A DNA stretch of 64,000 bases from SIAJ01 sp036266155 (GTDB lineage: Bacteria > Planctomycetota > Planctomycetia > Gemmatales > Gemmataceae). The stretch lies in NCBI GenBank assembly GCA_036266155.1, contig DATANR010000134.1, positions 1 to 64,000 of the forward strand. The letters run 5' to 3'. Under the pieces are notes generated by a model. That model searched no databases. It was not told the DNA's origin and was given only the letters and a program-made list of their open reading frames with translations. Numbering within the stretch: position 1 is the stretch's first letter; each line of letters starts with the position of its first letter. The position numbers and the translations under genes are program-made. Positions 55,592 to 64,000 of this stretch are shown here, piece after piece.

Positions 55592-58081
55592 CACGTGCAC
55601 AAGCCGATTCTCGACCTGCTTGTGCGCCTTGTCGATCTCCGTGTCCTTGAGCGTTCGATCGGCCTGGTAAGTCAGCGCGTAAGCAAGACTCTTCTTGCCG
55701 GCCGGGATCGAGTCGCCGCGGTAAACGTCGAAGAGCCGGACTCCGGCCAGCAATTCACCGCCGGCGGCGCGGATCTCGGCGACGACCGACTCATTCGTCA
55801 GTCCTTCGTCAACGACCACGGCGACGTCGCGCAAGGCCGCTTGATGCTGCGGGACGGCGACGTACGCGAAACGCTCGGGTGCCGCCGCCAGGATCGCTTC
55901 CAAATCGAGATCGGCAGCAAGGACCGCGTGCTCGCTCAACTTGAATGCGGCCGCCGTCTTCGGATGCAGTTCGCCGAAGCAGCCGACCGCCTTACCATTG
56001 ACGAACAACTCCCCGGACCGGCCGGGATGCAGATATGCCACCTCCTTCGTCGAACGAACGGCGACTCCAGGCAGATGCAATGCGGCCGCCAGGCGCTCGA
56101 TGACGCCCTTCAGATCGAAGAAGTCGAGGACCTGTCCGCCGGAAGGCGCGTCCCACGCTTCCGTCGCACGGCGGCCGGACAGGACAAGTGCCAAGCGCCT
56201 GGGTTCAACCGGCAGCTTCTCGCCGGCCTTCGGCAGGTACACAGGCCCGACTTCGAACATCTTCACCGCGGGCTCGTGCTTCAAATTCTCCTCGGCCGCT
56301 TCGAGCAGGTTCGTGAGCAAACTCGTCCGCATCACCGAACGTTCGGGGCTGATCGGATTCACCAACTCGACCCACGGGCCGGCGACGCCCAGCTTGGCCT
56401 CGCCATCCTTGGCGGTCAGCGAGTAAGTCACACACTCTTGCAGGCCGGCGTTGGCCAGCGTGTCGCGAACGGTGTCCTCGAGCACCAGCACTCGATTGTT
56501 CCGCTGGGGCGGCAATTCGCCGGAGAGCAGTATGCTCGGTAATCGATCGTAGCCGTGGGTTCGCACCAATTCCTCGATGAGATCAGCAGCGCCGGCTTGA
56601 ATATCGAGACGCGTGAGCGGGACTGTCGCCTGCCAGCCGTCCGCGACCTTCGTCAGCGTGAACTGCAGCGCCGCCAACACGCGTTCAACTTCCGCGTCCG
56701 GGAAATCGACTCCCAACAGTCGGCGAATTTCCGCGCGACGGAGCGTCACGATCTGGGCCGGCAGCGGCGCCGGATAGGCGTCGATCGTGCCAGTCAACAT
56801 GGTGCCGCCGCCGCTTTCGGCGATGAGCCGGGCGGCATGTTGTGAAGCCGGCGGCGCCAGTTCAGGATGGACGCCGCGGCTGAAACGCGTGCTCGCTTCG
56901 CTGAACAAGGCGAAACGGTGGGCCGTGCGGCGGACGCTGACGAAGTCGAAGCTTGCCGATTCGAGGAGCACCGTCTTTGTCGCCGTCGTCACTTCCGTCT
57001 CGGCGCCGCCCATGACGCCGGCCAGCGCGATCGCGCCGGCCGTGTCCGCGATGACCAGCGTCTCCGGCGTCAGCGTGCGGTCCTGGCCGTCGAGCGTCTT
57101 GAGGATCTCGCCGTCCTTCGCCGGACGGACGATGATCGTCGGCGCCTTACCGCCGGCGCGCTTCACGAGAATGTCGTAATCGAACGCGTGCAGCGGCTGG
57201 CCCCACTCCAGCATGGCGTAATTGGTGACGTCGACTAGATTGTTGATCGGCCGCATGCCGGCGTGGGTCAAGCGGCGTTGCATCCAACCCGGCGCCGGAC
57301 CAACCGTGACATTTTCGATCATCGCCGCCGTATAGCGCGAGCAGAGCTTGGCGTCGACGATCTCGACCTTAACTTTGCCGGCGATCGGCCCACCCATCTT
57401 GGCGGGCGTCGCCGCCGGAACGCGGACGGTCTTGCCGAACAGCGCGGCCACTTCGCGCGCGACGCCGATCATCGATAAGCAGCGGGCCATGTTCGGCAGG
57501 ACGTCGATCTCCAGCACCGCCTCGCCGAGCAGATCGACGGCCGGCACGCCGACCGGCGCGTCGGCCTCTAGCAGGATGATCCCCTCGTGCTCGTCGGAGA
57601 CACCCAGCTCGAAGTTCGACATACACATGGCATCGTTCGGGATGCCACGCAGTTCCTTCGGCTCCAGCGTCTTGATCACCTTCTTCGATTGCTTGGTCGC
57701 CTTGTCTTCTTCCTCCATGAAGTAGCGCGTGCCGCGCAAACCGAGGATCACCTTCTGACCGCTCTCGCCGACGGCGATATTCGGCGCTCCCGTTACCACC
57801 GTCTTCGGCGTGCCGGTCCCATAGTCGAGTTCGACGAGCTTCAGCTTGTCCGCGTTCGGATGTTTGTCGATCTTGCGGACCAGCGCCGTGACGACCTTAT
57901 CGCGGTCCCAGACCGGCCCCGGTTCGAGGACCTTGGCCTTGAGCCCGGCCGGCGTCGGCAGGCCGAGCAGACGCACGCCGGTGACCTCCAGGCCGGCCAG
58001 CGTGAGCCGCTCGACCAACTCGGGCAACGCGACGTCGGCGAGGTCCACGTGATCGGCAAGCCACTTCAGCGGAACGTTCAT
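55565..58081 (-). CDS. pheT: Phenylalanyl-tRNA synthetase beta subunit
   Basis: An 838-aa protein, the beta chain of the alpha2-beta2 enzyme that charges tRNA-Phe. Its order is an N-terminal tRNA-binding OB domain (about 40-150; KIDKHPNADKLKLVELDYG), the B3/B4 editing domain (NNLVDVTNYAMLEWGQPLH), B5 (ITLRRAEIRRLLGVDFPD-like), and a C-terminal FDX-ACB anticodon-binding domain (VPQHQAALRDVAVVVDEG). ATG 58081 gives MNVPLKWLADHVD, the family's start; the longer frame runs into the DUF4058 promoter region. pheS is not in the window, so the two subunits are not in one operon here. Confidence 0.95.
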   Translation of the reverse strand: MNVPLKWLADHVDLADVALPELVERLTLAGLEVTGVRLLGLPTPAGLKAKVLEPGPVWDRDKVVTALVRKIDKHPNADKLKLVELDYGTGTPKTVVTGAPNIAVGESGQKVILGLRGTRYFMEEEDKATKQSKKVIKTLEPKELRGIPNDAMCMSNFELGVSDEHEGIILLEADAPVGVPAVDLLGEAVLEIDVLPNMARCLSMIGVAREVAALFGKTVRVPAATPAKMGGPIAGKVKVEIVDAKLCSRYTAAMIENVTVGPAPGWMQRRLTHAGMRPINNLVDVTNYAMLEWGQPLHAFDYDILVKRAGGKAPTIIVRPAKDGEILKTLDGQDRTLTPETLVIADTAGAIALAGVMGGAETEVTTATKTVLLESASFDFVSVRRTAHRFALFSEASTRFSRGVHPELAPPASQHAARLIAESGGGTMLTGTIDAYPAPLPAQIVTLRRAEIRRLLGVDFPDAEVERVLAALQFTLTKVADGWQATVPLTRLDIQAGAADLIEELVRTHGYDRLPSILLSGELPPQRNNRVLVLEDTVRDTLANAGLQECVTYSLTAKDGEAKLGVAGPWVELVNPISPERSVMRTSLLTNLLEAAEENLKHEPAVKMFEVGPVYLPKAGEKLPVEPRRLALVLSGRRATEAWDAPSGGQVLDFFDLKGVIERLAAALHLPGVAVRSTKEVAYLHPGRSGELFVNGKAVGCFGELHPKTAAAFKLSEHAVLAADLDLEAILAAAPERFAYVAVPQHQAALRDVAVVVDEGLTNESVVAEIRAAGGELLAGVRLFDVYRGDSIPAGKKSLAYALTYQADRTLKDTEIDKAHKQVENRLVHVLKASIRGK

Positions 58082-58134
58082 GCACGCGGTCCTGATGCGA
58101 TAAACTAAGCAGGGGATGATCTTACGAGAGGTCA

Positions 58135-58896
58135 ATGGCGATGCCACTACGCGACCACTTTCACGCGCCGCTCAAGACGGAACGACACTGGGGCTCATTT
58201 CACGCAATGTGGATCACCACCATCGCCGAGCGGCTAAACGAACGATTGCCGGAAAGATACTTCGCCGAGGCGCAGGTTCACGCGGGCGCATCGATCGAGA
58301 TCGACGTAGGCACATTCCGAGACGAGGACCATGATGCCGCACCGCGGAACGGCCAGCCCTCCGTTACGGCCAATGACGGCGGCGGGACGGCGTTGGCGGT
58401 CATGCCCGAAGTTTTCACATCGACTGAGCCGGACTTGTCTGTTGGGACTGAACTAGCCGATGATCGAGAGATTCGAGTCTTCAATGATGTTGGCGGCTCC
58501 AGGTTGGTGGCCGCGATCGAACTCATCAGTCCCGCCAACAAGGATCGTCCAGAATCCCGACAGGCCTTCGCAACGAAATGCGCCAGCTACCTGCACAACA
58601 GCATTGCTGTCGTCATCATTGACATTGTCACCGAACGCCATGCCAACTTGCACGACGAAATCGGTCCGCTGATTACGAGCGACAAGTTGCCGCCTGTCGG
58701 TGAGCAAAGTCTGTACGCGTGCGCTTATCGGCCGATCATTCGTCAGGAAAAATCCCAAATCGACATGTGGACGCGCAGGCTGGCCTTAGGCGAGGTGTTG
58801 CCGACGCTGCCGCTGTGGCTGAATGCCGTGAAAGCCGTGCCGGTCGAGCTTGAAATGACGTATGAAACCGCTTTGAAGCGCAGCCGCATCGCCTGA
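58135..58896 (+). CDS. DUF4058 protein
   Basis: A 253-aa soluble protein. DUF4058 features are PLRDHFHAPLKTERHWGSFH, the helix AMWITTIAERLNERLPERY, and the strand VAAIELISPANKD, with YACAYRPIIRQEK near the C-terminus. The E-x-x-x-x-x-K arrangement at AAIELISPANK resembles a PD-(D/E)XK nuclease core, but nuclease activity has not been shown. Such genes are abundant in planctomycetes and cyanobacteria. It is divergent from pheT. Confidence 0.82.
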   Translation: MAMPLRDHFHAPLKTERHWGSFHAMWITTIAERLNERLPERYFAEAQVHAGASIEIDVGTFRDEDHDAAPRNGQPSVTANDGGGTALAVMPEVFTSTEPDLSVGTELADDREIRVFNDVGGSRLVAAIELISPANKDRPESRQAFATKCASYLHNSIAVVIIDIVTERHANLHDEIGPLITSDKLPPVGEQSLYACAYRPIIRQEKSQIDMWTRRLALGEVLPTLPLWLNAVKAVPVELEMTYETALKRSRIA

Positions 58897-59104
58897 CCGA
58901 AGTCGATCCGACTCGATACGTTCGCGCGCCACACACCCCCCTGAACGTATTTCTCATTTTTCGAGCGTCGCCGGGGATTCTGGTGCTAGGCGGACGTAAA
59001 ACCTTAGCTCGCAATCGCTTCTGGATGTGGCTCTGACCCGATTGCGCGTAAGCTGGATGCCCGCCGCGCACGTCGCCGGGCGTTCGGCGTGAACGAAACG
59101 AAGC

Positions 59105-59137
59105 CGGCCCGGCGGTACGCGAGGAACCGCCGGGCCG
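59105..59137 (-). terminator. Terminator hairpin of the giant protein gene
   Basis: CGGCCCGGCGGT (59105-59116) and ACCGCCGGGCCG (59126-59137) pair perfectly over 12 bp around a 9-nt loop, 20 bp past the stop codon at 59157. On the minus strand it is followed by GCTTCGTTTCGTTC, a moderately T-rich stretch. The rest of the 58897-59104 gap shows nothing else. Confidence 0.6.
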
Positions 59138-59156
59138 AAAGCGTTTCATTGCATTG

Positions 59157-62100
59157 CTACCGAATCTGCTCCGCGTACTTGACAATCGGAGCATAAAGCG
59201 GCGCCTTGTACTGGAACCCGGGTTGCTGACCCGGGTTGCCGGGCACCGCCCCGAAGCCCTGGTAGAACGGATCGGGATTTATCAAGCGAATCGGCGCCCC
59301 GCGTCCGTGGCTGTAGTGGAAGAAGCCGTCGGCTTGGGCCGACTCCAGGATAATCGTCGCCGTCGTGGCGCCCCCGTTCGACGAGGTGGGATCGATCGAC
59401 TCGAGCGGCAGTCGAATGATCACCGGCTCCGCCTTGTCGCCGACGTCGAGGATCGCGAGCGACATCTTCTGCGGGTTCGGTGGGCCCGCGTTCGGCGTCG
59501 TGTCGATGATCGTCCACGGGAAGCCGTCGTAGACGCCGTCGAGCCGGATCGTCTTGAATGGCTTGACCGTCGGGTATGGCGGTCCCTGGCCGTAGATCTG
59601 GCTGTTCACCGGAATACGGCACTTGACCTGCGACACGCTCGGCGCACCCAGCGGGTTGGGCCGCGTGTCCGGGTCGGGCATGACGTTGTAGCTGCCCGGA
59701 ATCAGACCCAGCGACGGGCTGTTGTACGGGATGCCGTTCGGCAGCATCACTTCCGGGTTGTAATCGAAGTAGATCGGCGGCGTCCCTTGCTTCGGCGACG
59801 GGCTCTTCGGCGTCAGCGGCGTCTGATCGATCGACAGGTTGGTCCGGTCGACGATGGCGAAGAACTTGTGCCGCGTGACCGAGCCTTCGTCCGTGCCGAG
59901 TTCCTTGCCCAGGACCGGCCGGTTCGTGTCGTCGTACGGTCCGTCGTTGAGAACTTCGAAGTAACCGATCGTGGCATAGATGGCGAACGCGTTGCTGCGC
60001 GTCGTCGTCTGGTTGAACGACTTGGCAAACAACTCAAACTTCTGCATCGGGCCGGCGCTGCCGCCGGTCGCCGGCGCGAAGGTCTCGTCGCCCGTCTGGC
60101 TGGCCCACAGCGCGCCCCTGCGTGCAAGCGTTGCATCCTGTGAATTTCCAGTAGGCATGCCCGCATACTCAACCGGCCCGGCCAGGCCGACCATCGGCTT
60201 ATCACCGGCCGACTGGAACGGCTGGCTGCCGCCATTCAAGCGCTGACTCACGAACGACTGCCACGCCCGGTCGACGTCGCCCTGGGTAAAGCGATTCGCC
60301 TGCTGCGCGTCGCCGATCGCGCTGAACTGCGGGGCCGTGCCCGATCCGCCGGTAAGGTTGTTGTGGATCGTGTTCACGTTGATCCGGCCGGGGATCCGCG
60401 ATCCAAACGGGATGCCCTCAATAAACGAGCCCGGCCGCAGGTAATCGAGCGCCCGGAACAGGAACGTCGACTTGCCCGCCGGCAGGTTCGAAGGATCATC
60501 TGGGGCGTCCAGCCAGTTGGCCATGTAGGCGACACGGCGATCCTGCGGGTTGCCCGAGGTCTGTTGCATGAAGAACGCGTGCGTGAGCAGGTGTGGCTTG
60601 GTCGACACCACATGCAGCAGCTCAATCGGGTTGAGCAGCCCGCGATCCAGATGGTTGAGCGGCATGAACGGCGTCTGCAACGTATCGTTCGTCTGCGAGC
60701 CGGGGTTCTCGTCGACCCCGCCCACGTAGCCGCCCGGTCCGGCGTCGGCCGGCCAGTTGCCGTTCTTGGCGTTGAGCTTGCTAAACGTGTGCCCGCCGAT
60801 CTGACCGTTCCCAGCGCCGCCAGCGCCCTGGCGATAGTGCTGCTGATCGTTCCACTTGATGCGGGCGTCGTACGGCTGTCGGCGCCCCCACGAATAGGTC
60901 GTGTTGAGGTCCGGCTGCATGCTCGAACCCGGGTCCGGGCCGCGCGTGCCGTTCGGCAGGAACTCGATGTGGTCGTAGACCGAGTTGCCCGACCAGTCCG
61001 GATCGATGTAATCCACCGTCACGTACTGATTGTCCGGCGTGCCGCCAAACTCCTGGAGTGGGTCGCCGTTGTACACCACGTAGGGATTCGACAGCCGCTG
61101 GAGGACGAACATCGGCACCCACTTCGGCTTGCCGTTGTCGTCGGTGTCTTCGTTGCCCTGGGGCGGCTGTTGGAACGGCGGGTAGGTCAACGGCACGTTC
61201 AACTTGTCGTGCGTCAGGTCGGCCGTCACTGAATTGTCGGGCAGTTTGGCATCGTTGCCGCCGCCAGCGCCGCCGGCGCCAGGCGAATCGTCCGACGGCC
61301 CGATCACGTAGAACATCTTGCCTTGAACTTGGGCCTGAACGTTCGGCTGCACTGTCTTGCCGTTCGGGGCCGACTTCGATTTCGTGAAGTCAATCACGCG
61401 CGGCCAGCCGTTGCCCTGCGGCGGATTGGCCGGCGGCGTCGGCAAGCCCGTCACGTTGTCGAAATCGAGCATCTTGATGTTCTGCGGTTGACCCACCGGC
61501 ATCTTGTACATGACGATCCGGTAAGCCGTCTGCAGGTTGGCCGCCGAGTTCAGGTTGGTCGGGTCGGTGTGGACCTTTTCCTCCAAGTTCGTCCGATATC
61601 CGCCGTGCGTCGGGTCGGTGTTCGGGGCCGCCACGGTTGCGCCATCGCCCATCGGGTCCCAGTTCTGGTCGCCCAGCGAGCCGGGCGTCAACGCGTTGTG
61701 CAGTTCCAACCAGCACCGCAAGCTGAGCGGGTCGCCCGCCCGCTTGTTGTTCTTCATCGGAATGGCCGTACCCTTGTCCTTCGGGTCGTTCTCGATGCGG
61801 GTGTAGGTCTCGTTCATCACGAGCCGCGGGCGCTCGAAACCATAGACCCACCCATCTTTGATGCTGACGCCGGTCGGGTTCCAGTTGAAAGCCGTGCTGA
61901 TGTCGTCATTGTCGATGTAGTCGACGATGTTGACCGCCAGTTGGGCCAACCAACGCAGCGAGTTCACCTCGGCGGGCGCCGGGGCGGGCATCGTGTAGAC
62001 AGCCGGCAGACCGGGACCGGGCACAGCCAGGGTCGGCATCACGCCCGTCGTCGCGGCCCGCAGGCGATAATAGATATCCTTGGCCAGGTCTTGCCGATCC

Positions 62101-63995
62101 TTCAACGCCCGCTGGTAATTACCAACGTTATCCGGCCCCAGAGGCAGGTCGGTCCGCGTGCGGTAATCAGTCAGCTTGCGATTGAGGTCGACCGGCCCGA
62201 GCATCGCTGCGAGCTTGGCACGATAGGCATCGTCGTGGTCCGGCGCCGCCCCGCCGAACGTCGGCTTGGGACTGCTCGAGGCCGACGGGTTGAACGGTTG
62301 CGGCGTGCCATACGGGTAGGTGGCGCCCATCACGAAGCTGCCCGTCGTCGGGTTCGGCAGCCACGGGCCGGCGCCCGGCAGGTTCAAATCGCTACTGAGC
62401 GTCGTAATGCCGAACCGCGAGTTGAACTGCCCATTTTGGAAGTACGAGTTGCCCAGCGTGCTCGAAGCCAGGGCGGCGAGGTCGCTGTTCGGGTACTTGC
62501 CATAGTTGTACTTCTCGTTCAGGAAGCGCATTTCCTCGGGGCCGAACGTGCGATCGATGCCGGCCGGCGTCGACTTCTTCGTCGTCTTCATCCAGTACGG
62601 GTTGTACATGGACGGGTGGCCGGTCCGCTCGTCGTACGGGGTGCCGGGGATGGCCATCCCGTTGTCGTACCGGCTGTCCGGATCGGGATAGGCAATGGGC
62701 GGACCACTCAAGAAGGAAGGCCCGAAGACCGTGCTTGTCGTGTGACCGAGGAACGGCAAGCCCGGGTCCGACCAGCGCTTGGCGGTCGCACGCGTGATGT
62801 AGCCGCTGGCGGGGTAGTAGTTGGCGGCGACACCGTTAAAGTCGACCAGGCCGTAGAACGGCGCGCCGGCGCCCGGCGACGGCTGGTTCTGCGGCGGGGC
62901 CGCGTATTCGTTCGGATAGGCGCGCTGCCGGCGATTCGGCATCGTGTCACCCGCGAAGCGATTGTGGACGCTCGTCGCCGCGTATTTCCATTCCGGCGGC
63001 GGCGCCGGATCGCTTCCGGTCCGCCAGGCCAGCGCCGGACGCGACAACATGGCCGCTTCGTTGCTGTTCCATTGGGCGTTCGGCGGGTTGTTCATGCCAA
63101 CGCTGATCGGCTGATACGCAGCCGGAATCTGCATCGGCATGACCATCACCGGATTCACTTCCCACGGCCCAATACCCTGGTTCGAATAGTGGCCGTATTG
63201 CGGCACCATCACCGTGCGGAAGTTCGGCACCGTCGACGGCGGCTGCTGGCCCGGGTTCGGGGCCGACGCCATGTTGTCCGGCAGCGGATAGAAGTTGCCG
63301 GCCGTGTTCACGTTCACCCGGCTATCCAGGTCGACGATCAGGAGCGCCACGAGCGGCTTGTAATTCTTGCCCTGCCAGCGGCGGACCGGGTAATCGAAGT
63401 CCATCCACACGCTGTCGTACTGCATTCCGCCCGGCTTGCCTTCAAGGTTCTCGACGTCGCCGTACGTGCCGTCCGGCAAGCCGTTCGGGTAGAAGTTCCA
63501 CTTCGGGTGCGGGAAGTAGCTGATCCACTGATTGGCGCCGACCTGGACCATGTGGTCGACCGGCCGCGGCCGCAGGGTCTTGTAACGACCAAGCGAATTC
63601 GTCCACGGGTTCGGGTTTGAAGTCGGATGATTAGCCGCAGCCGTCACCGCGAACGCCTGACCGTAGGTCGGCCCCGTCAGCGGATCGACCGGCGGCATCC
63701 ATTGCGGCACCTGCGAGGGCGGCATCGGCGGCTTGCTCGGATCGACCATCAAGTACGGCCGCTCGTAGGAGGGCAATAGGATGCGGCCGCTCGTCGGGTC
63801 CATCGCCGCCAGGAACATGTTGTTCAAGTCGGGATAGGTGTAGTTGGCGTTCTTGGCGTAATAGCGATAGGTTGCCGCGTTGAAGGCCGGCACGCTCAAC
63901 TTGGGATTGCGGGCGTAGTTGTTATCGATGTCGAACATCCATTGCAAATTCGGATCGACTGCGGCCATCCACGGCGCCCAGGTGAAGTTAATCAT
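59157..63995 (-). CDS. Giant Pro/Asn-rich protein with VNVNTA motifs, 5' end at window edge
   Basis: At least 1612 aa; the frame is still open at the right edge, so the ATG at 63995 is probably internal. Composition is rich in Pro, Asn, Gly and Tyr. Two segments stand out: LVALLIVDLDSRVNVNTAGN and GSRIPGRINVNTIHNN, the I/V-N-V-N-T motif seen in GspK-like pseudopilins and Verru_Chthon-cassette proteins. Late regions are beta-rich (VKCRIPVNSQIYGQ, IIRLPLESIDPTSS). It is probably an exported protein linked to a planctomycete secretion or pilus-like system. No signal peptide can be judged. The call to family level is inference. Confidence 0.6.
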   Translation of the reverse strand: MINFTWAPWMAAVDPNLQWMFDIDNNYARNPKLSVPAFNAATYRYYAKNANYTYPDLNNMFLAAMDPTSGRILLPSYERPYLMVDPSKPPMPPSQVPQWMPPVDPLTGPTYGQAFAVTAAANHPTSNPNPWTNSLGRYKTLRPRPVDHMVQVGANQWISYFPHPKWNFYPNGLPDGTYGDVENLEGKPGGMQYDSVWMDFDYPVRRWQGKNYKPLVALLIVDLDSRVNVNTAGNFYPLPDNMASAPNPGQQPPSTVPNFRTVMVPQYGHYSNQGIGPWEVNPVMVMPMQIPAAYQPISVGMNNPPNAQWNSNEAAMLSRPALAWRTGSDPAPPPEWKYAATSVHNRFAGDTMPNRRQRAYPNEYAAPPQNQPSPGAGAPFYGLVDFNGVAANYYPASGYITRATAKRWSDPGLPFLGHTTSTVFGPSFLSGPPIAYPDPDSRYDNGMAIPGTPYDERTGHPSMYNPYWMKTTKKSTPAGIDRTFGPEEMRFLNEKYNYGKYPNSDLAALASSTLGNSYFQNGQFNSRFGITTLSSDLNLPGAGPWLPNPTTGSFVMGATYPYGTPQPFNPSASSSPKPTFGGAAPDHDDAYRAKLAAMLGPVDLNRKLTDYRTRTDLPLGPDNVGNYQRALKDRQDLAKDIYYRLRAATTGVMPTLAVPGPGLPAVYTMPAPAPAEVNSLRWLAQLAVNIVDYIDNDDISTAFNWNPTGVSIKDGWVYGFERPRLVMNETYTRIENDPKDKGTAIPMKNNKRAGDPLSLRCWLELHNALTPGSLGDQNWDPMGDGATVAAPNTDPTHGGYRTNLEEKVHTDPTNLNSAANLQTAYRIVMYKMPVGQPQNIKMLDFDNVTGLPTPPANPPQGNGWPRVIDFTKSKSAPNGKTVQPNVQAQVQGKMFYVIGPSDDSPGAGGAGGGNDAKLPDNSVTADLTHDKLNVPLTYPPFQQPPQGNEDTDDNGKPKWVPMFVLQRLSNPYVVYNGDPLQEFGGTPDNQYVTVDYIDPDWSGNSVYDHIEFLPNGTRGPDPGSSMQPDLNTTYSWGRRQPYDARIKWNDQQHYRQGAGGAGNGQIGGHTFSKLNAKNGNWPADAGPGGYVGGVDENPGSQTNDTLQTPFMPLNHLDRGLLNPIELLHVVSTKPHLLTHAFFMQQTSGNPQDRRVAYMANWLDAPDDPSNLPAGKSTFLFRALDYLRPGSFIEGIPFGSRIPGRINVNTIHNNLTGGSGTAPQFSAIGDAQQANRFTQGDVDRAWQSFVSQRLNGGSQPFQSAGDKPMVGLAGPVEYAGMPTGNSQDATLARRGALWASQTGDETFAPATGGSAGPMQKFELFAKSFNQTTTRSNAFAIYATIGYFEVLNDGPYDDTNRPVLGKELGTDEGSVTRHKFFAIVDRTNLSIDQTPLTPKSPSPKQGTPPIYFDYNPEVMLPNGIPYNSPSLGLIPGSYNVMPDPDTRPNPLGAPSVSQVKCRIPVNSQIYGQGPPYPTVKPFKTIRLDGVYDGFPWTIIDTTPNAGPPNPQKMSLAILDVGDKAEPVIIRLPLESIDPTSSNGGATTATIILESAQADGFFHYSHGRGAPIRLINPDPFYQGFGAVPGNPGQQPGFQYKAPLYAPIVKYAEQIR

Positions 63996-64000
63996 CTGGT

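Noticed and set aside
61323..63620. 765-aa open frame on the plus strand
   Set aside because: Antisense to the giant protein gene; Arg/Val/His-rich composition is typical of a reverse-strand shadow in high-GC DNA.

Overview
The window looks like a chromosome segment of a planctomycete, most likely Gemmataceae. The DNA is GC-rich. It carries planctomycete-typical families: a DUF1549/DUF1553 protein with a bacterial Ig-like part, a cytochrome c-like WD40 protein, a DUF1501 protein, PPC-domain and DUF1573 proteins, HTTM and DUF4058 proteins, and proteins opening with an LRVELFEER / LKVQSLEDR-type segment. Families were named by reading the translations; nothing was searched. No tRNA, rRNA or CRISPR array was seen.

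Layout. 0-4.7 kb: end of a DUF1573-like protein, a Ser/Thr kinase, an Sfp-type phosphopantetheinyl transferase and a membrane-anchored coiled-coil protein. 4.9-8.9 kb: a ubiquitin-conjugation-like cassette behind a near-consensus promoter, in the order JAMM protease, 60-aa protein, E2, E1/ThiF-like, 398-aa all-beta protein; no ubiquitin-like modifier is recognisable. 9-12.8 kb: DUF1573 protein, small membrane protein, DUF5685 protein with a Cys-rich tail, and a sedolisin protease. 13-17.6 kb: WD40/cytochrome protein and DUF1549/DUF1553 protein. 17.7-18.2 kb: an antitoxin gene overlapping a ParE-like toxin gene broken by one in-frame stop. 18.3-25.4 kb: nuclease-fold protein, two tandem acyltransferase-3 paralogues, PPC protein and DUF1501 protein. 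25.7-31 kb: secreted proteins, a fatty acid hydroxylase-family protein and an S1/P1 nuclease. 31-40.3 kb: a 929-aa TPR/propeller-like protein, a DUF4347/PPC/Calx-beta/FG-GAP surface protein and a WD40 protein. 40.5-42.7 kb: scpB with DUF420, and a TPR protein.

42.8-46.9 kb is an accessory island: a RepA/AAA_25-like ATPase preceded by iteron-like repeats, a DUF5678 gene, a truncated clan AA protease remnant, and a visibly AT-richer two-gene PARIS-like anti-phage module (ATPase AriA plus DUF4435/TOPRIM AriB). 47.2-59 kb returns to housekeeping: RNase PH, an argB-argD-argF arginine operon with its own promoter, a ceramidase-like protein, an HTTM protein, pheT and a DUF4058 protein. 59-64 kb is a giant protein with VNVNTA motifs, cut by the window edge.

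Many intergenic gaps hold a long, imperfect palindrome. One family occurs three times (5045, 25600, 29829), and a different 95-bp repeat occurs twice (2171, 21310). Some palindrome arms run into coding sequence: one encodes most of a signal peptide, one encodes the C-terminus of the phosphopantetheinyl transferase, and one ends at the base before the E2 start codon.
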